This document shows positions 1 to 11,199 of a stretch of 64,000 nt of DNA, piece by piece. Origin of the DNA: Coprinellus micaceus (Eukaryota > Basidiomycota > Agaricomycetes > Agaricales > Psathyrellaceae). The stretch lies in assembly GCA_951394405.1 (NCBI GenBank), contig OX596343.1, forward strand, positions 2,728,001-2,792,000. The letters are read 5' to 3'. Under the pieces are notes generated by a model, which was not told where the DNA came from, searched no databases, and saw only the letters and a program-made list of their open reading frames with translations. The position numbers were made by a program, and so were the translations under genes. Positions within the stretch are counted from its first letter, which is position 1. The number at the start of each line of letters is the position of its first letter.

Positions 1-1450
1 GGATCGGCGGCATCACTTGATACGTCCTTCCTTTTCAGCCGGAAGTTGGCGTCGAGACCGATGTTGAGCGCGTGCAGGTACCTGGGTTTCGTAAGTATAC
101 ACTAAGGAGTTGTGGTAGCGAGCCCAGTACGCACATATCCTGCGGACTTGCTGATTCCCATCCCGGCGCCATGTTGATTCCGGGATGAGGACAAGGAGGG
201 CATAACACGGCACACTCCCCTTCTTCGGTTTGCGATGGTGGGCGGTCGGGGTCGTGTCCTCTCCCCGCACGCTTGAGCATGCGTACCTGCCGAAATTCAT
301 GCACCATACGGATGAGACTAGGGTAGCGATCCTACAGAAGTCGAGTAAGCACTGAGAACCAGTAGCATGGACGGCAACATACCTTGGGGGGATCAATACC
401 TGTGTTGTTGATCAGCCGGGAGATCGTGGCCCACACCTCGAAGGGTGATATCTTCGACTCATACTGGAGGATTTCAAATTGCTCGAGGAGGCGGAACGTT
501 GCTGCGGTCTTTGGATTCTCGACCGTCGCTGGCCAGAGCCTGCGTTCCATCAATTGACCCACGTGATCAGTCCCTGCGTGACCACAGCCACAGAAGTCGA
601 GAGAAATGGAGTGGACATGGTCGAGATCCAGGACGACAAAGTCATCGCCACGCGTCCTTTCCGGGGTGGGGCATGAATCGCCAGTGAAATGACCCAGTTG
701 GACGCGAAGACCGAGGGTTTTCAAGGTTGTAGGCACGAAGAATACCCCGTTCCATCGCTGCGTCGGAGGTATGTCAGCACTTATCTTCAATATAGCAATG
801 AAACTGACCTGGACACGGTGAAGCGGGTTATCAGTGTGAGCCTCTAAGAGGCAGTCGCTACAAACAAGCCCCATCGACGTGCACGAGAGGCAGCGATGAG
901 GGTTCACCAGACCTGATTTCCCACAGCGTGCACAGTGGGAGGGTGGGTTCCGCCCTCGGCCTTCTAAGGTAATTGCGTGCTTCACGAACGTATCCATCTC
1001 CTTGGTCCACTCGTGGAGTGCAGTATCCTAGAATTTACTTAGCCGCTATGAAGAATTCTGTGAAGTAGATTCCCTTACCCCGGGGTCCTTCGAGCGGCTA
1101 GGTAATTCGGGATCATGGGTAGGTGGAAGGTCTTCGTTTTGGAGGAAGCTGTTGACGTATTCTTGGTCCCAGCCATTGCCCATCGCGACTCCGTTCCACG
1201 CCTGGAGGAGGTCCAGCACTGTCCCTTTGGGAATCTCTGGGGCTCGAGTTGTGTTTACCCCGGAGAACTGACTTGATCCACTGACTCTAAACCCCCCTCC
1301 GACCCTGCCTTTGATCATGGTCGTCGAGATGGTCGTGCCGGCCAACCGTCTGTGGGTGGTTGCCAGACCAACGAGCGCTGCGATGGGTACGTGTGTTGTA
1401 ATCTTGATTTTGGTCTTGCCGCCTGATTTATTCTTCCTTGGATTCGGCAT
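1..1450 (-). CDS. KDZ-family transposase, N-terminal part (runs off the left edge)
   Basis: Spliced minus-strand model: exons 1079-1450, 809-1027, 383-757, 135-331 and 1-81. The four introns are 51-53 nt, all GT..AG, and the phases agree; 414 codons are visible. The start MPNPRKNKSG was chosen because it begins the frame that splices cleanly. After a basic N-terminus comes a cysteine cluster (CARCGKSG, then CLSC and CSDC, then HTDNPLHRVQ) followed by RWNGVFF, LGLRVQLGH and FCGCGHA. This is the CxC2-like cluster associated with KDZ transposases. Next come DRYPSLIRMVHEFR, MLKRAGRGHDP, CPHPGIN and, at the edge, LHALNIGLDANFRLKRKD, which is the hallmark start of the KDZ catalytic core. The rest of the RNase H-like core lies outside the window. 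No frame break is seen in the visible part, so the copy could be active, but its 3' end is unseen. KDZ enzymes are DNA transposases expanded in mushroom-forming fungi. Confidence 0.93.
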
Positions 1451-1695
1451 GGTGGATGTTGCTGGCGTGGGGAGGGGGACGGGCAATGAGTGACGAGCAA
1501 AGGGCGAGGACTTGACAAGAAGAAAATTGGGGAAGAGCAACGAGTGGCAAGAGGAAATTGGGAATCGTGTGATGCGGTGCGCATGGTGTATGACTTCGGG
1601 GTCCATGATTTCTCTCTGTAAGATGGTGCATGTGGTGCGCACGCAACATGAGCAAAATGTTCCCTCTTTCAGCCAGCCCTTGTCCACATCGCCCG
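1451..1695. promoter_or_regulatory. Divergent promoter between the transposase and the next gene
   Basis: This 245-bp spacer separates two divergent start codons (1450 minus, 1696 plus). It contains one exact copy of GTGYATGTGGTGY at 1626-1638 and a looser relative near 1577-1590. The same 13-mer is massed at 9.4-11.4 kb. That makes this spacer a candidate binding region for an element-encoded protein, which is inference. I see no clear TATA box. Confidence 0.4.
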
Positions 1696-2460
1696 ATGGT
1701 TCGACGTACCAAGTACTTTACCCAGGAAGAGCGATTGGCTGGAAGAAGGGAGCTAGAAGCAGAACGGAGTACCTTATCTTCGTGCGCGATCCTATTCTTG
1801 ACCTCGCTTCACTGACTAACCGAACGCTGCAGTACCAAAGCCTCTCGTAATGAGAGTAACCACCATGCTTATTGCAAGAGGAAAATTCACGCGAACGCGA
1901 ACGTCAACGTTGACCAGAGGATCGACTTCTGGGGAAGAATACCTGCGATTTTTGAAGACGAGGAAGTCTTCACCCTGTTCCGAGATGGAGAATCCATCCT
2001 TCCCTTCACCGAACAACGCAACATCACGGTTGCCGACCTCGATGCCCTGTCCATTGAAGCACCCTACCCCTCCGACTTCCTCGATCATCCAAGCTTCATG
2101 GAGCTGTGGGACGACGCGTTGCATGCCGCGCTGTGGGGACATCATACTCGACTCTATTTGGTCGACCTCGAACGCGAAATCATTCGCTGTCGCCAACTAT
2201 CAAGTCTTGAAATTTCAAACCAGCGGCGACGACAGTTCGACACCCTTGTCCAATGTTGGATGAAGCTGTGGAGGAATAAACTTCGCTTTGCGAAGGCTAA
2301 GGATAAGCCATCCGCTGCTGTGACTCGGTTCCACATTAGGTGGACGGCGAGACGCATCCTGTGGACGGTCCTTGACTTGAAGGCTCTCGAAGCCGGCACC
2401 AGTGCCCTAGAGTCTCTCCTCCATGATCGGCTTGTCGCAGTTCTCACTAGGGTAGGGTAG
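1696..2460 (+). CDS. Uncharacterised protein divergent from the KDZ transposase
   Basis: Exons 1696-1781 and 1833-2460 are joined by a 51-nt intron (donor GTGCGC, acceptor CTGCAG, phase 2), giving 237 residues. The intron length equals those in the adjacent transposase. The start MVRRTKYFTQEERLAGRREL is polar and basic. The second exon is rich in Trp, Arg and acidic residues (RIDFWGRIP, FMELWDDALHAALWGHH, IRWTARRILWTVLDL) and looks like a helical soluble protein. No signal peptide or membrane segment is seen. I do not recognise a domain. Its tight divergent pairing with the KDZ gene suggests it may be a passenger or accessory gene of the element; that is inference from position only. Confidence 0.6.
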
Positions 2461-2484
2461 AAACATATGATTTATGGCTTGGAG

Positions 2485-2970
2485 CTACGTAAGGTACTGG
2501 TCCCAGTCGCTTAACACGTACAAATCCATCCGTTGAACCAAAGTAGTGAGAGCCTGTGCCGCCTCTTCCTCTCTGCGATACTGTCGAATCTGGCTACGCA
2601 GGACGCATAGGCGCTGTCGGATGATAGAGCCGTTTGGGGGTGCTCCATCCATCGCAGCAGGAAAACTCGCGTAGTATCTCACTGCGCTCATCAGGCGCTG
2701 AACTCTAGAAATTAGCCTAGAAGAATGATAGAACAGAAAACATACCTCTCGGCTTTCCCGACGCGCTTCTCCCACAGTAGGATCAACATTGGGCAAAAGA
2801 GGCCTCCCCCCAGGAATGGGGAGCCCGTGAGTCTCTATCCACCAGTCCCAGAACAACACAAAGAAATCGAAGAACGACCCGTTGTTGAGGACAGTTTGAA
2901 GAAGGTCCACAGCGCCGAGGCGAAGGTCGTGAATTTGAGCTGGAGTAAATCCAAGTCGGACGTTGGGCAT
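2485..2970 (-). CDS. Uncharacterised 161-residue protein, tail-to-tail with the preceding gene
   Basis: This single open frame starts at ATG 2970 (MPNVRLGFTPAQIHDLRLGA) and ends 24 bp from the stop of the convergent upstream gene. The middle has aromatic-rich FFDFFVLFWDWWIETHGLP, then a Pro/Gly linker, then a charged helical C-terminus (RRESRE, RRRE-type segments, MDLYVLSDWDQYLT). A GTATGT..CTAG stretch near residues 75-88 resembles an intron, but removing it changes the frame and destroys the C-terminus, so it was left in. Family unknown. It forms part of the block linked to the KDZ gene. Confidence 0.5.
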   Translation of the reverse strand: MPNVRLGFTPAQIHDLRLGAVDLLQTVLNNGSFFDFFVLFWDWWIETHGLPIPGGRPLLPNVDPTVGEARRESREVCFLFYHSSRLISRVQRLMSAVRYYASFPAAMDGAPPNGSIIRQRLCVLRSQIRQYRREEEAAQALTTLVQRMDLYVLSDWDQYLT

Positions 2971-4180
2971 GTTGACTGTCGGCGATCACCATAAGCGTGA
3001 AGGGTGTATATGGCTCATGAACGAACCTTGGTGGTTGTGTAGGGTTGAGGCACGGTGTGTGGACCTGAGAACGAGTCCGGGAGCTCATTTTTAAGGGCCC
3101 CCAAAGCTTCCAAACGTGGCAGGGTGTTCGACAAGATCCTTTGACAGCATTTAGTGAATCCCCAGTGCCAAATCGGGAGGCGATCTCAGGGACGAGGCTC
3201 CAGGTACAGCGAAGCCGGCGGCGAAGACGGATTTGACCCCAGTTTCTCAGCCAATCAGAGGCCTTCAAAGAGCCGACTGATATTTCGAAAAACAAAGAAA
3301 ATGAAGTAGAAAATCAACGAATGACGGTTTTGAGGATCAACTGAGCGGAAATAGCCCGCACGCATGTACCGTTCGATCTGAGAAACTTCTTTCAACCGTA
3401 GATATCCATCCTATCTGGAACCAAGAGTCGACCTCTGTTCTCCACTCAAGGGCACATACTGCGAGTTAGGTTGGGTTCTGCCCCTTTGGGCCACTCATAT
3501 CTCTACGAAATGTTCTATCCTGTGGTGTGTAGCGCTGTAGGCATCTTAAATAATTGCATCTTTGATATAAATTCTACACACCGCAGCATGGAATGGTCGG
3601 AAATCTCCATCTTGTTCGGTTTAAGGGGGTAGAATTGTAATCACCCTCGAGGTTGAGTCTTCCGACACCATTGATAATGTCAAACGAACACATTCGATGT
3701 GTGCGTCTGCTGCATAGTTGGCGTGGCTCAACCTTATTCTGGATACACGGGTTATAACTTATGGAGGGGAACTCTGGAGGGAAAGGCCAGGGTGCCCAAT
3801 AAGCGCCCATCCAATCTGATGGACTCGGCGGCACAGGCATTCTCACACAGGGGCTACTTCCCAAGTTCGATCTCATTTCCGTGATCACCGGCCACGTTCA
3901 GGCTTAGGCGCCTAAGTGCCTTTGTTCAAGTTCCAGTCCAACCAGGCAGCACAGAGAGTTCAAGATAAATAAATGTAGGTTTATATTGACGTATATATCA
4001 AGGCACGCAGGCTCACAGTCGGAGATATAAGTACAATGTAGGGAAACACAGAAGCGACAATGGCGATCGACATAAGTGTGCGAGAGAGGTGGGGGATCAA
4101 AACACTAGGCGTAGAGCAGGGAGGCAAGAATGATACCGGAAAGGGAGTGGGGATACCGCTGCAACTACGGAGGAGAGGGC
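2971..4180. other. Non-coding stretch of 1.2 kb
   Basis: Only short, unsupported frames occur here. Notable are the perfect 12-bp palindrome TTAGGCGCCTAA at 3904-3915 and an AT-rich patch around 3965-4010. I see nothing else that I can name. Confidence 0.5.
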
Positions 4181-5118
4181 CTACAAGTACGCTGTGAGGC
4201 CGCGCTCATATGCCACAACGTAGGCGTGGTAGGCCTCGTATACGTTGTTGAACTTGGAGAAGCACGCGCCGCCAACTCCGGTGACATATGGGGTGGTGCT
4301 CTCCCTGAATAGAAGTCAGAGCGATGCAAGGCCACAAAGACATAACAACTTACCAGCCCGCATATATGCCAAGACGGCGTCCTCGAGTAATAGAGTAGTA
4401 GCGAGTAGCTGAGTGAGCGGGGTGAGGATTATGTCTAGCAGAGAGAAGACAAGGCACGTACCTCCAGGGCCAGAGTAGAGAGCGTCCTCAGGACGAGGGG
4501 TGGGGGTACCAATGGGCATGGGGTTTAACCCGGCGATGGGGACGGAGATAGCAGGGAGGTTCACCCCAGCACCGACCTCTTGATCGCTGTCAGAAGTAGC
4601 AACGGTGGCGGGGGTGGGAGCTTCCGAAACGGGGTCGCCGCCTCCCTCCGAGGCCGTGGTCAGATCCACGGCAGTGAAGACAGGGATAGGGAGATTCACA
4701 GGGGCGGCATCGGGGATAGCAGATGGCCTGCTCTCATCAACTGCCGGGGTCTGAGTGACATCAGCGGAGACAGAACCCTCATCCTCCTCATCAGGGACGG
4801 AGAAGACGGGAATGAGGTTCACACCAGTACCATTGCACCCAGTGCACCGGCGAATATCTATGACCCCGCATTAATTAGATAAAAGAGGAAGAAAACAAGA
4901 GAGAGAAACATAGAGAAACATACGGTGCTCGTCACTCGCCAAGTCATCAAGAGTGTGGTGGCCTGTCGTAGAACCGTCAGTAGAGCTCAGAAGATAAGGT
5001 GAAGAGACTTACGGGCATCAATCGCTTCAAGGAGGCTAGCGACAATGGCTTGCAACCGGGGAGTGAGGGGGAGGGCAGAGGCCGTCAACCTCTCTGTCTG
5101 CTTGCCGGACTGAGCCAT
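4181..5118 (-). CDS. RNase H1 N-terminal (viroplasmin-like) domain protein with a CxxC motif
   Basis: Five exons: 5013-5118, 4924-4962, 4462-4857, 4354-4408 and 4181-4304. The introns are 50, 66, 53 and 49 nt with consistent phases, giving 239 residues. The N-terminus MAQSGKQTERLTASALPL leads to HIRRCTGCNGTG, a CxxC pair that could bind zinc. About 120 Pro/Ser/Thr/acidic residues follow and are probably disordered. The C-terminal 60 residues read YYSITRGRRLGIYAGW, then PYVTGVGGACFSKFNN and EAYHAYVVAYERGL. This is the compact fold of the RNase H1 N-terminal domain, which binds RNA-DNA hybrids or double-stranded RNA in known members. There is no RNase H catalytic domain, so it is probably a nucleic-acid binder. 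A TATAAAAG box (rc of 5213-5220) lies about 95 bp upstream of the start, which supports it. Confidence 0.8.
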
Positions 5119-5424
5119 GGTGAAGGAAGTGTAAGAGAAGTGTGAGTTTGTTGTGATGGTTGGGAGAAAGATGGGGAATCCGATGATGGACGTTTCAACG
5201 ATTTAGGTCGAACTTTTATAGGCACTCACCGTTGTTTGGACATTTATTTGTACCCCGCCTTCCTGGGGCACGCGTCGATATCTGAGATCTTAAGGATATA
5301 CTTGGACATGCGAAATCGGGATTCAATCTCACTATATTCCTTGCTCCTCAAGAGGTGCAAACCTCACACCATACACCAGACGCACCGCTCCTCGTTCCCC
5401 TCATTTACGCATCTCCCCCGCACA
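5119..5424. promoter_or_regulatory. Divergent promoter of 306 bp
   Basis: The spacer separates the minus-strand RNase H1-N gene (start 5118) from the plus-strand 1117-residue gene (start 5425). The reverse complement of 5213-5220 is TATAAAAG, well placed for the minus gene. A weaker TATA-like ACTATATTCC near 5331-5340 could serve the plus gene. The pair may be co-regulated. Confidence 0.55.
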
Positions 5425-8400
5425 ATGGCTCCACCGGGGTGGGCTAACGCCGCAGAACTCGTTTTCCTCCGCCAATTCCTGCCCGAATATGAAGTCTGCA
5501 AGGCGAATCGCAAATATGGCGATATCTGGGCAACCATTCTCCGTGCCTATGTCGAAGAATTTAAGCCTATCGAGAAGTGGTTCCCTGGAGTGAGCGACAA
5601 GTCTCAACTTTCCGACGATGGGGTCAGGGATTACAATGACCAATATGAGAAGCTCAAGAAGGTAAGCGCCCATAATTGATGTCATTTGGTCACATCCGGT
5701 CGGCGCTGGGCGCTAACCTTGTTTGATAGCGAATTCAGGAGTGGTATCGCTGGCAATATAACCCTCGTAGTCGCACCTTCGGCAAGGCGGTCTCCACCAA
5801 GGACCTCAAGAAAATCTATTCGGACCGAACTCGTTCCTCCAAGCCGTATGAAGTCTTCGCAAGGCTCAATGCGACGGCTGTTGACTCTGCCGTTAATGCT
5901 GCGTGCATCGTTGAGAAGATCACGGGGAAGGCAAGGCTCAAGGTCTGGCATCACATAGCTTCGAAAATGTACAACAACGGGACGGACGAACAGAAGAAGG
6001 CCGTCCAAGAGGAGCTGCTGCGGGAGGAGAAGGGCCAAGGGGAGGGGGAGGAAGAGGACTGCTCATCGCCGGAGGGATATGAACGGTATGCTCTCACTCC
6101 TGAATTTGCCCTTGTATTCTCAATTATCATTGACTTCCGAAGATTCTTGAACCGCCTCCCCTCGATCCTCCAAACAGTCTTGGACCCCATCGTACGCAAG
6201 GCCGGTGTGATGGCGTTGGTCACGTATGTCGGCCCATCGCCATCAGCTGGAGGACAGATCATTGCAAAGTCGTGTGTCCTGTTTTGGAAGTCTCCTTTGG
6301 CTGTGACACTCATTGCCTCCTCCTTCCAGCGCTCAATTTGGAGACGAGGACCAAACCCCTCACTTCGGAACTTCATGGGGTGGGTACGAGCGCTTCTGTG
6401 ACGCACTTGCGCGGTTTGCGGGCGAGCACCTTTTCTGTGAGTTCGAGAGAATCTGCTGTCAGCCTGACCCCGCGCTCACAATCTTCACAGCTGAGGAGGT
6501 CTGCGCTAGTCGAAGCCTCGGTGGGGATTCCAAGGGAGAAGGCCCGTCGGGGATGACCCAAGAAGGCCCATCGGGGATGACCCAAGAAGGCCCGTCAGGG
6601 ATGACCCAAGAAGGCCCATCGGGGATGACCCAAGAAGACGTGGATGTCGTTGGGAATGGAAGTGACATGGGGTCTTACCCGAATGAACCTGGTGAGTCGT
6701 ATTGTCTTCGAGGATTTCCTGAAGGTCCTGACTGACATCGATAAGGTCCTTTATCCACTTCCCCATCTACCGACCCTTCGTCGTCTGCGCACCCCCAAAG
6801 TTAGTAATCATTATTATCTTGAGGGTAACAATCTTGACTCTATTCAGATGCACCGACCACTGCTTCTCCCACTGAGCCCATGCAGCATGTCTTTGCGCTT
6901 CCCTCCACAACTGCACCACTTGCACCTGCTGCACCACTTGCACCTCCCGTCACTGGAATGTCTTCCTTTGCCCCCACCACCGGTCTATCGATTATTCCGC
7001 TGTCATCTTCCATGATCACACCACCTGCACCTCACCCCGAATTCTCTCAGTTCGCCGCACCTCCTTCAAGTATCTCCGTGGCCATTCCTGCAACCGAGCC
7101 TCCCCTTCACCCAGGTCGTCAGTTGATGCAATCTTACATCGACTCCCAGAATCTTGGCCGCCCTCAAGGCCCTGAACTCATGCTCAATCTCTACGAGAAC
7201 GAACAGCCTGCCACCTGGTCGGACTTCCTCAACAAGGGCAATGGTGATGGGGTGGACCTTTCCTCTTACATGAACCCCTCGGCGACTGGAAACCACGTGT
7301 GGGCGGACCTTAGCATCTTCGAGAAAGTCGCTCATGATGCAACCCTCGACGACGACAGTGAGGATGGCGAATCCCCGATGGCCCGAGTCTCCAAAATGCT
7401 ACAGACACCAGAGTTCTCCCGAGACACCTTCGAACCGATGTACAACCAGGAACCGCCATACATACGCATTGGATCCACCATTGTTCCCAATCCCCGCTCT
7501 TCCTCTCTTGCCAACTGCCCGATCAATGGCTCCAACCTTCCCCCGGGCTCGTCGGGAACGACCCCGTGGTCATACAATACAGGGCCGTCTTCCACTCAAA
7601 CCGGCATTGGCGCCCAGACGTTCGATACTCTGCCCGTCTCCTCCACTGTCTCTAACCCTTTTTCCAACGACTTTGGTGCCGCTCCTACTCCTTCCCTTCC
7701 ACCAACCTACCCTCTTGGTGGTGGCCATTCGAACAACGACCCTTCTTTCCCCACCGCCGGACATAGCCACGCTTCTGGAGCTCCCGTCAACAACGGCAAC
7801 ACCACGCCTTCCTTGGTACCTCCTGTCATTACAGCCAAAACGGACAACACTCCCCCTTCCCATCACAACGGCGAAGTCAACACCGCTTTCCCTCAAACAA
7901 ATGCTGGTTCGAACAGTCAGACGTCTGCCCAGCTGCCTCCTGTTCACGATGTCAACCATCGCCCTCCTCCCAATGTCGCCTACCACCCTACTTCCTCCCC
8001 CCAATCCTCCATCCACCTCGGCGACAACATCTATTCCGGCATCCCAAGTACCTCTGCTTCCGCACCTGTACACTCTTCTAACCCTGTTAACGCCTTCTCT
8101 TCCGCATCAGAATCTCCCGCTCCCGCCGGCGGATCTTCGCCTTGTGATGAGCCTGTCACCACCACCTCTTCAGCCATCCATAGTCCCGCCAACAGCCCCT
8201 GTCAACTCCACCCGCCCGCCGAGACCGCCGACAGTGACAAGAATGGCAATACCGCCAGCGACTCTAGCGCCGCTGACCCAAATATGGCTCGACGATCGGG
8301 ACGCCAAAGGATCCCATCAACTCGCAACGACCAGGCTAATGCGATTGGGGAGAACCCTCCCCCAGTCGTACCCGAGGACTTGCTGACAGACTTGTCGGCA

Positions 8401-9237
8401 CCTGACTGGTTTGTGGCCGCGATCAAGCATATGATGCTTTCCCCCCTGGGCGACGACTGGGCAAGAGCGGTTCTTGCCTATTTCAACTTGGAGAAAGCGT
8501 TGGGGTACGGGAAGATTGGAAAGGTATGTTCAAAACAATTTGTGTTACTATATGTTTGAGTTGATGTCTGATTCTGAGTTTAGACCTCTCCACCCGTCGC
8601 GAAGCGCCCGAGCGAATGGTCTAAATTCACGGCCAAGACCAAGCATGGGGTGAGGTCTTACGACGACCTTCCCTTCATCGAGAGCTTCCCCGAGTTCGGA
8701 AAGGCGCTCACGGAGTGGTGGGTGACCCTCCAACCCTTCTTCCGTGTCTCCGAGGGTAAGCTGCTTCCTATCTACGCAGTGCCAGAGAGTGGCGCAGAGG
8801 CGTGGTCAGCTGCTCGGAAGTCGGGGCAGAACGGTTTGGTCTCTGTGATGACGATGCTAGCATGGTGGGGCCGTGGTGCTCAGAGCTCGTCTCCATGGGT
8901 CGAGGACTCTGTCACTGCCTGGAGGGCCACGGTGTTGGACGTCACCATGTGCATGAAGGAAATGTTGAAGACGGTCGCCCCTGCTTTCCCTACTAAGGAC
9001 AATGAGAAGGACGACAACCCGATCGAGCCACCAACCACCGCATCTGCTGGAAAGCGCTCCCGCAAGCACTCTGCGAAGGCTGACACTGCCAGCAAGACTG
9101 CTCCTGTGAAGCGCTCTCGCAAGGCACCTGCGCAGGATAACAGCACTGCTAAGCCAATGAAGAAAGCGTATGTTCTCTCTCTCTCTCATTCTTTTCGTTG
9201 ACTCTAACTAACTCTTTCTCCACGTAGCCGTAAATAA
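5425..9237 (+). CDS. Large uncharacterised mushroom-type protein with low-complexity middle and basic tail
   Basis: Model: 5425-5661, 5730-6085, 6143-6271, 6330-6436, 6491-6691, 6746-6799, 6848-8523, 8584-9167 and 9228-9237. All junctions are GT..AG and in phase, giving about 1117 residues. The 54-nt intron 6437-6490 is a multiple of three and could be retained. The N-terminus (WANAAELVFLRQFLPEYEV, then IQEWYRWQYNPRSRT) resembles a large uncharacterised family seen in Agaricomycetes. Four copies of GPSGMTQE follow. Then comes about 500 residues rich in Pro, Ser, Thr and Asn. A conserved-looking C-terminal region follows (EWSKFTAKT, FGKALTEWWVTLQPFF, EAWSAARKSGQNGL, LAWWGRG). The tail carries two KRSRK clusters that look like nuclear localisation signals. 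The product is likely nuclear; function is unknown. Position inside the KDZ-linked block suggests a passenger gene. Confidence 0.72.
6541..6636 (+). repeat. Four tandem 24-bp units coding GPSGMTQE
   Basis: Four direct copies at 6541, 6565, 6589 and 6613 each encode GPSGMTQE. They differ only at synonymous third positions (CCG/CCA, TCG/TCA). This is coding sequence inside the 1117-residue gene and not a CRISPR array. Confidence 0.95.
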
Positions 9238-9839
9238 ACCTCCACCCGTTATATCTTGCGAACATTCCCTCTTGCACACCCGTATTCTAACGCGTCTTGC
9301 GATCCTCGTTACCTGTATTGATCTCCCGTTAATATATCTTGTTCTCTTCTTGAAACACTGTGCCCACCAGAGTGAGTTCCGATTCACGGAGGAGCCGAAG
9401 TGACTGGCTGGGAGAGTGCATGTGGTGCAACCCCCCAGTTCCGCTACCCTCTGAGCGACTCTGAGTATGATCGGATATGAAGGGGAGAATAATTGAAACA
9501 ATTAAAATACAGAAGTAGCTACTTAAATTGAAGGCCCATGCGGGTCAAAACTCTGATCTCTGTGTAGTACGCGTCGGAAATCATTGTTTTGATACCGGGA
9601 AGCCTTGGGCGCTTAATTGTTGGGCGCTCGCACACGGAACACAAAGGGGTGGGGTTCACGTGGTGCATTCCGATCTCCAGTGGCGGATCAGGAATGCTGA
9701 TTCTGGCACGTACGATTCGCTACTTGGTGGGAGACTTAGCGAGGGCCAGGTCCTTCGGAATATTGTAGTCGGAAAAGGTGCCCGTCCTTGCACGAAGTGT
9801 ATGTGGTGTTCGACGAAGTGCATGTGGTGTACGCTCGTG

Positions 9840-10470
9840 GGGCGTTGAGTCCCTCTGAGTATCATAGTCGGAAAGAAAGCAATCGCCTTCTCGAGCCGGT
9901 TGCTACTGAAGATGAGGCACTGCTGGTCAGGAGGAATGCCTTCCTTGTCCTGAATCTTCGTCTTCATAGTGTCGACTTTCGGGGAGCACTGAAGTGTGTG
10001 ATGCGGGATATGGTGTATGTGGTGTACCCCAACGCACTGCCGGGGATCGGAGCTAGTGCTTCTGGTGTATATTCCCCGCCCCGCTGATGGAGAGCCAAGT
10101 AAGGGGTCGACTCTTTCCCAAATATTGTAGTCAGAAAGAGTGCGATCGTCCTCGAGCAGAGATGAGGCGCTGCTGGTCAGGGGGAATGCCTTCCTTGTCC
10201 TGAATCTTTGCTTCTATGGTGTCCATGTCCGGTGAGTACAGGAGCTTTGGCTGGGGATGGGGCATACCCCGATCAGCTAGTGCTTGTGGTGTATGCATCG
10301 CACGACGCTGATAGAGGGCCCAGTGAATGGTCGTTCTTTCCGAACATTGTATTCAGAAAGAGTGCGATCGCCCTTGAGTAAAGATGAGGCGCTGCTGGTC
10401 AGGAGGGACATCACCCTTGTCCTGACTCCGACTCCTGAATCTATGCCTTCATGCCGTTAATATCTCGCAG
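9840..10470. repeat. Three degenerate tandem copies of a roughly 230-bp block
   Basis: A shared string order recurs around 9855-9970, 10110-10220 and 10335-10450: a GTAGTCRGAAAG-like stretch, then a GCGATCGYCCT-like stretch, then GATGAGGCRCTGCTGGTCAG, then CCTTGTCCTGAATC. A fourth, shorter relative (ATATTGTAGTCGGAAAAG) lies near 9760. The copies interleave with the 13-mer array, so this part grew by local duplication and then decayed. Confidence 0.75.
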
Positions 10471-10625
10471 GGAAGGTGGAGGGCGAGGGCGTATGTGATG
10501 TGGGCCCGACAGTGCCTAATCTCGGACCCCAGAATCAGGTCATAGTGCATGTGGTGTCACCCACGTGTGTTGGCTGGGAGCGGCGTTACACGGGTTTGGC
10601 ACTGGTGTATGTGGTGTGAAACTCC

Positions 10626-11199
10626 CCAATTTGGCATTGGGGAGGGGAGCGGTGTATGTGGTGTAGACGCTCAAATTACCGCCGGCCCATTTGGTCGAGT
10701 GGGGATTGCACAGTCAGCGGACGGGTGTATGTGGTGCTATATCGCAAAAGGATGGGAGGTGTATGCGGTGTAAGCGCCCGAATGAATGGCGCCCAATTTC
10801 ATCATGGATCAAGGTGTATAAAGTGTATTAGGCGCCCAAATGACCGGTAGTGATGCGACATGTGATTTACGCAAAGGCGGTGCATATGGTGTGTCAATCG
10901 AAGAGCCTGAGGTGTGTGTGGTGCTGATTTACGCCAATTTGGCATTGGGGAGGGGAGCGGTGTATGTGGTGTAGACGCTCAAATTACCGCCGGCCCATTT
11001 GGTCGAGTGGGGATTGCACAGTCAGCGGACGGGTGTATGTGGTGCTATATCACAAAAGGACGGGAGGTGTATGCGGTGTAAGTGCCCGAATGAATGGCGC
11101 CCAATTTTATCATGGATCAAGGCGTATAAAGTGTATTAGGCGCCCAAATGACCGGTAGTGATTGCGACATGTGACTTACGCGAAGGAGGTGCATACGGT
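10626..11199. repeat. Direct tandem duplication, period 308 bp
   Basis: The block starting CCAATTTGGCATTGGGGAGG at 10626 recurs at 10934 with near identity for about 265 bp, to around 10890 and 11199. It carries two exact and several loose 13-mers per unit and the octamer TAGGCGCC (10829 and 11137). High identity indicates a recent duplication. Confidence 0.9.

Noticed and set aside
6541..6636. Four regular 24-bp repeats as a possible CRISPR-like array
   Set aside because: No spacers; they are in-frame coding repeats inside a eukaryotic gene.
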